DNA of 28,048 bases from JBFMEX01 sp040752215 (GTDB lineage: Bacteria; Pseudomonadota; Alphaproteobacteria; Rhizobiales; Hyphomicrobiaceae). The DNA lies in contig JBFMEX010000062.1 of assembly GCA_040752215.1 (NCBI GenBank), positions 1-28,048 on the forward strand, read 5' to 3'. A model generated the notes under the pieces. It did not search any database. It was not told the origin of the DNA and worked only from the letters and a program-made list of their open reading frames with translations. Made by a program: the position numbers and the translations under genes. Numbering within the stretch: the stretch's first letter is position 1; each line of letters starts with the position of its first letter. Positions 24,177-28,048 of this stretch are shown piece by piece.

Positions 24177-27100
24177 CTACCTGACGTCGAACAGTCTGAG
24201 CTGGCGCTCGTCCTGACCCTTGGTCTCGTGCGCCAGCTGCTCGATGCGGTCGAACGGCACCTGCTCGGCCGAGATCAGCGAGCGCTGCGCCTTCATCGCC
24301 CTGACCAAGCCCTCCTGGACGAGATGGAACTCGCCGACCGTCTGCCCCGGCAGCACCGCCGCCGGATCGAGCCCGGACTCGCTCTGGAACGCCGCTTTGA
24401 GCTTGCGGAGCGCCGTGTCCTCGCGCACGCGGCCGATGAACCAGCTCGTGATCTGATCGCGGCTCTTGTAATCGAGGTCGCCGGGCGACTGGGTGGCGAG
24501 CATGATGCCGAGGCCGGCCGAGCGCGCGCGCTTCAGCAGCGATTGCAGCGGCTCGGCGGTGGCCGGCTTGGCATTGGCCGGAATGTAGAGGTCGGCCTCG
24601 TCGAACATGACCACGGCCTGCAGCTCGTCGTTCGGATTGCGCTGGCAGAAGCGCAGCGCCTCGGACAGGAATTGCGACACCCAGAACAGGATGTTCTCGT
24701 TGTCACCGAGGAAGCCGGTGTAGATGACCGACAGTCGCGTGCGGCCATCACGCGCGAACGGGCCGATGCCGAGTAGCGATTCCATCCGGAGCGGCTCGCC
24801 GCCGCCCTCGAACAGGGCCGAGTTGCGGTGGCGGAGGCTGTCGAGCTGGGCGACGAGATCGCGGCGGATCTTGCCCGACGGGTCCATCCGCTGGGTGAGG
24901 TCGGTGAGCTCGGAATCCTCGTCCTCGAGCAGATGGATGAGGTCGGCGAGCGTCACCTCGCGGCTGTAGCGCGAGCCGAGAATGCGCAGCGCCACCGACA
25001 GCGTGCCGGATTGCTTCTGGTGCGTTGCCGAGTTCTTGAGGTGCAGCATTTCGCCCAATGCCGCCGCCGAGAGATTGGCGAGCAGCTGCTGCTCGTGCTC
25101 GGGCAGCTCCGAGATTCCGTTCGGCAAGAGCGTGATCGAGATTGGCCGTCCCAAGGCCCGGCCCGGCGTGTAGACCGCGACGTCGATGGCATCCGCAAGC
25201 TTCTCACGCTCGGCGCGCCGCTCGCTGAACTCGTTGTCGTCGGCGCGCCAGACGTCGGGATTGGCGTAGCTGCACAGATCGCCCTTGCGGTCCAGCAGCA
25301 CCGCCGGAATGCCTTTGAGCAGCAGCTGCTCGATGATCGTCAGCGCGAGCGTGGTCTTGCCCGAGCCCGAGCCGCCGAGCACCGCAGCGTGGCGCTTCAG
25401 CACACTGGTGTTGAGCGTGATCGGGTTGGCGCGGCCGGTGATGTTGCGCCCGGCGAGGATGCTCCTCGCACTGATGCCGTTCTCGTCGAGGATCACCGAC
25501 AGCGGCAGCTCGTCCTGGGGCGTCTGCGCCTCGCCCTCCGCCTCGAGCGGCGTCACCGCGTTCTCGGCGTCGAACGTACCCAGCTCGGCCGTCGCCTCGC
25601 CACCCGCGTCCGCCCCGCGCCCGTTGCTGGCCACGAGCCGCGGCAGCGGCCGGCCGAGCAGGTCGAGGCGCAGCAATTGGACGATGGCGATCAGCCCGGA
25701 GAGCAGCTTGGCGCCGGCGAACCACGGCGCGAAGCCGGGGTCCTGGCGGTGGTGCGCGTGGAATTCGCGCACCATCATCATCTTCTCCCACTCCGGGATC
25801 GGCACCAGAATCGAACGCCCGCCGCCGTCGCGGAACTTGCGGAACGCCTGCGCCGTCTGGTTCTTGCGGTTGGGCGGGAAGTCGGACGCGCGCATCATGA
25901 ACGAGCTCTTCGAGCCCATTGCCTGCAGCACCTTGTCGAGTTGGCGCTTCAGGCCGCCGCCCTGCGTGGGGCGGTTGCAGAGGAACACGCGCGCCTCATT
26001 GGAGAGCCCGGTCGTATGCCGCACCACGATGTCGATGGCCGGCAGATCGTCGGCGATCTCGAGCCGGCGAGCCTCGACCGTGACCATACCGCCCCACTCC
26101 TCGGTCGCGAGCTGCAGCGCGGTCGTGAGCACGTCCATCAGCTCGTTGTCGTCGGACGGCATCTCCGCCTCGGAGATGCTCTGGAACCGCTCCCACATGT
26201 CGCGGAAATCGACGGTCGCCACCGCCTCTGCAGGTTTGCCAGCAGTTGGCGCCGCCTCGACACCGGGCCCGAAGCCGAGCGCGGCGGCGAGGGTGGAGAT
26301 GAATCCGGCCCTGGCCGGCTCGGGCTCGTCCTCCGGCGCCGTCTCGGCCTTGGCGCGCAGCCGGCTTTGCGCGTGCTCGAGCAAACGGCGCGTCGAAAGC
26401 CCGCCGAACTCCTCAAAGAACTGCGGTCCGAAGAACGCGCTCGGATCGGGGAAGCTTGGTCCCCCGGAGAGGTCCTCGGCGCGCTGGCTCAGGCGCTTGG
26501 CGATGATCTGGCGCGCCTCCTCCGCGGTCCGGCTCTCGAGCAGGGCCACCGGGCCCGACTTCTCGATTCTGTCGACGTAGGACTGCGCCAGCACGCCGCG
26601 CACCTGCCCGTAGAAGTCGTCGAGGCAGGAGATGATGACGATCGCGCTCGGCAGCCGGTTGGCGATCTGGATCAGGTCGCGCGCCGCGCGCTGGAAGCGC
26701 TCCTCGGCGTCGTCGAAGAAGCGCAGGTCCTCGACCTGATCGATGCAGAACACCAGCGCCGCGCGGTCGACGTGCCACATCATGCGGCCGAGCGCCTCGA
26801 TGATCTCGAACGCCCGCCCGTCGCCATTGTTGGGATCGAGCGCAGCCACCGCCGCCTGGCTCAGCTCGTTGAGCGCGCGGCCCTGCAGGTATTGGCGCAC
26901 GCGCTGGGCGATGCGCGGGTCCTGCCGCTCGAGGTAGAACAGGGCACGGATGATGTTGACGTCGAGGTTGGCGTCCGCGAACCGCTCCGAGGCGATCACC
27001 TCGTCGGCCAGGCGGACAACGAGGCGCGCGAGCTCTTTCTCGTCGAGGCTCGCCTCGCGCAGCCGATCGATGTCGGCGGCGGCGATGCCCTCAGCGGCGG

Positions 27101-27551
27101 TGATGAAGTGGCGCGTCAGCCGTGCGAGCCCGCTCTCTCCGGCCTGGTCGGGATCGTAGGGGTGCTCCAGCGAGGCGACGAGACGCCTGAGATAGTACTC
27201 GGCGTAGTTGGCGATGTCGGGCGACATCTGTGCGTAGCCGAGATAGGCCTTGCCGGCGCGATGCGCCCCGGTCCTCAGCGCGCGAATGAGGTGCGTCTTG
27301 CCGGCACCCGACTGACCGTGGAACAGCAGGATGCGCGCCTGCGCCTCCGAGCCGCGCCCCTTTGTTATCGCATCGAGCAGGCCGAAGAACTTGCCCCGCG
27401 CCTTGGCGTGCACCGCCTCGACGTCGACCGGGTCGGCGCGCCAGATGTCGTCCTCCCAGGTGATGGAATGCTCGAAGGCGTGCGCCAGCTGGTCCAGCGG
27501 AACGGCCTGGCGAGCTTCCTCGTGCATCAATCGACTTCCCCCTACGCCCAT
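24177..27551 (-). CDS. Double-ATPase protein: AAA/STAND-like module fused to a HerA-like motor
   Basis: The 1124-residue chain has two P-loop modules. Module 1: Walker A GQSGAGKT (79-86), Walker B LVFCIDQVED (266-275), then IVIISCLDDF (304-313), where a sensor strand is expected; it ends in a helical region with ARQIIAKRLSQRAE (346-359). It resembles AAA+/STAND NTPases. A central region (about 450-640) has VFLCNRPTQGGGLKRQLDKV and a charged RASDFPPNRKNQTAQAFRKF segment, unrecognised. Module 2: Walker A GGSGSGKTT (726-734), LLDRKGDL (752-759), Walker B VVMFDEAD (979-986) and LATQSPGDLDY (1018-1028). That is the HerA/FtsK-type DNA-translocase pattern (DUF87-like). ATG at 27527 is an alternative start. 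The gene lies 28 bp behind its upstream neighbour, so they are almost certainly co-transcribed. A role in DNA translocation or defence is inference. Confidence 0.85.
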   Translation of the reverse strand: MGVGGSRLMHEEARQAVPLDQLAHAFEHSITWEDDIWRADPVDVEAVHAKARGKFFGLLDAITKGRGSEAQARILLFHGQSGAGKTHLIRALRTGAHRAGKAYLGYAQMSPDIANYAEYYLRRLVASLEHPYDPDQAGESGLARLTRHFITAAEGIAAADIDRLREASLDEKELARLVVRLADEVIASERFADANLDVNIIRALFYLERQDPRIAQRVRQYLQGRALNELSQAAVAALDPNNGDGRAFEIIEALGRMMWHVDRAALVFCIDQVEDLRFFDDAEERFQRAARDLIQIANRLPSAIVIISCLDDFYGQVRGVLAQSYVDRIEKSGPVALLESRTAEEARQIIAKRLSQRAEDLSGGPSFPDPSAFFGPQFFEEFGGLSTRRLLEHAQSRLRAKAETAPEDEPEPARAGFISTLAAALGFGPGVEAAPTAGKPAEAVATVDFRDMWERFQSISEAEMPSDDNELMDVLTTALQLATEEWGGMVTVEARRLEIADDLPAIDIVVRHTTGLSNEARVFLCNRPTQGGGLKRQLDKVLQAMGSKSSFMMRASDFPPNRKNQTAQAFRKFRDGGGRSILVPIPEWEKMMMVREFHAHHRQDPGFAPWFAGAKLLSGLIAIVQLLRLDLLGRPLPRLVASNGRGADAGGEATAELGTFDAENAVTPLEAEGEAQTPQDELPLSVILDENGISARSILAGRNITGRANPITLNTSVLKRHAAVLGGSGSGKTTLALTIIEQLLLKGIPAVLLDRKGDLCSYANPDVWRADDNEFSERRAEREKLADAIDVAVYTPGRALGRPISITLLPNGISELPEHEQQLLANLSAAALGEMLHLKNSATHQKQSGTLSVALRILGSRYSREVTLADLIHLLEDEDSELTDLTQRMDPSGKIRRDLVAQLDSLRHRNSALFEGGGEPLRMESLLGIGPFARDGRTRLSVIYTGFLGDNENILFWVSQFLSEALRFCQRNPNDELQAVVMFDEADLYIPANAKPATAEPLQSLLKRARSAGLGIMLATQSPGDLDYKSRDQITSWFIGRVREDTALRKLKAAFQSESGLDPAAVLPGQTVGEFHLVQEGLVRAMKAQRSLISAEQVPFDRIEQLAHETKGQDERQLRLFDVR

Positions 27552-27579
27552 CGCGACTGCGAGCCCCCTTCGAGAACCT

Positions 27580-28048
27580 CTAGTCCTCGATCCGGATGAA
27601 ATGCCAAATGGTATTCTTGTAGCCGATCGCCGAGTCCTCGAAGTCCTTGAGGTTCTTCTTGTCCTTCAGGTCGGCGTTGGCGAGCACGAGCCGCCCGGCC
27701 CGGTGCGCCTCCGCGAGCATGCCCTTGAACTCGATCTCGCTCAGTCCCCACTCCGGGCGTGCCGCGCGAATCGCCTGCCAGACGCGAGAGATAAACGCCT
27801 TGCGATTGCCTGGCCAGCCCTCGGCGTGGCCGCGTGCCGCCGCCAGCACCTCGGCGCTGAATCCGTCGAGATCCGGCCGCACCATAGGTGGCGGACGGCT
27901 CGCCGCCGGCTCCAGATCGTTTGCCGGCAGCGGTGCAGATCTGGTCGGCGGCAGGACGACGGGCGGTGCCGCCGGCGCCAGGAGCTTCGTGACGAGGTCG
28001 CGCAGCAGCGCCGCCCGCAGGGCTTCGAGGCTCGCCTGCGGGGTGCCG
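27580..28048 (-). CDS. C-terminal part of an unidentified protein upstream of the double ATPase
   Basis: The minus-strand frame is open from the right window edge to a TAG at 27580, giving 155 residues of what is clearly a longer protein. An ATG at 27885 exists, but coding character continues upstream of it. From the edge it reads TPQASLEALRAALLRDLVTK, then a Pro-rich linker (LAPAAPPVVLPPTRSAPLPA). A compact C-terminal domain follows with RKAFISRVWQAIRAARPEWG, then LSEIEFKGMLAEAHRAGRLV and a final NTIWHFIRIED. The helix content and final beta hairpin suggest a winged-helix-like domain (inference). The main body lies beyond the window, so the function cannot be named. It is the first visible gene of the unit with the double ATPase. 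Confidence 0.7.
   Translation of the reverse strand, partial: GTPQASLEALRAALLRDLVTKLLAPAAPPVVLPPTRSAPLPANDLEPAASRPPPMVRPDLDGFSAEVLAAARGHAEGWPGNRKAFISRVWQAIRAARPEWGLSEIEFKGMLAEAHRAGRLVLANADLKDKKNLKDFEDSAIGYKNTIWHFIRIED

Noticed and set aside
24828..27599. A 923-codon open frame on the plus strand, opposite the double ATPase
   Set aside because: It is an antisense shadow of a high-GC gene: Arg/Glu/Ala/Val-rich without any domain motif, while the minus strand shows two complete P-loop modules.

Overview
The window is GC-rich and densely coded. It reads as the chromosome of an alphaproteobacterium, most likely of the Rhizobiales/Hyphomicrobiales. The evidence is a DciA-like DUF721 gene divergent from mutY, a cysteine-rich-repeat secreted protein typical of that order, a MoeA with a DDCFLQD-type N-terminus, an IS427-group IS5 element, and hairpin-forming GC-rich repeats scattered between and inside genes. 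The species cannot be fixed from sequence reading alone. I see no rRNA, tRNA, CRISPR array or prophage.

Layout, left to right. 1-2.2 kb: the truncated gene of a small secreted protein (minus), then a divergent TetR repressor / DJ-1-PfpI pair with a clear operator-promoter region between them. 2.2-4.3 kb: a membrane O-acyltransferase with a C-terminal SGNH domain (minus). 4.5-8.4 kb: a one-chain HyuA-HyuB fusion of the 5-oxoprolinase/hydantoinase type (minus), carrying a large in-frame insertion of repeat DNA. A second copy of the same repeat lies just upstream at 8.5-8.7 kb. 8.7-11.3 kb: an SDR oxidoreductase, a four-helix DUF3592-like membrane protein and a pseudoazurin-like blue copper protein (all minus). 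11.7-15.2 kb: housekeeping genes, DUF721 (minus), mutY (plus) and guaA (plus). 15.3-18.8 kb: an arylsulfatase (minus), then an IS cluster. A complete 810-bp IS427-type element sits 45 bp upstream of the sulfatase start. Beyond it is an IS1182-type internal-deletion derivative that still has both terminal inverted repeats. A scrap of an older gene seems to survive between them. 19.1-19.4 kb: an orphan HicA-like toxin gene (plus). 19.4-23.4 kb: a class A penicillin-binding protein and moeA (minus). 23.4-24.2 kb: a long non-coding stretch with a possible 30-codon membrane peptide and an AT-rich block of dyads. 24.2 kb to the right edge: a 1124-residue protein with two different P-loop ATPase modules, preceded 28 bp upstream by a gene that runs off the window.

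The accessory part is concentrated in three places: the IS cluster with the orphan toxin, the repeat array inside the oxoprolinase gene, and the two-gene ATPase locus at the right edge. The last is the best candidate here for an undescribed multi-component system. It pairs an AAA/STAND-like module with a HerA/FtsK-like motor in one chain, and its partner ends in a small basic domain of winged-helix character. The partner's main domain and any further genes lie outside the window, so function cannot be settled here.
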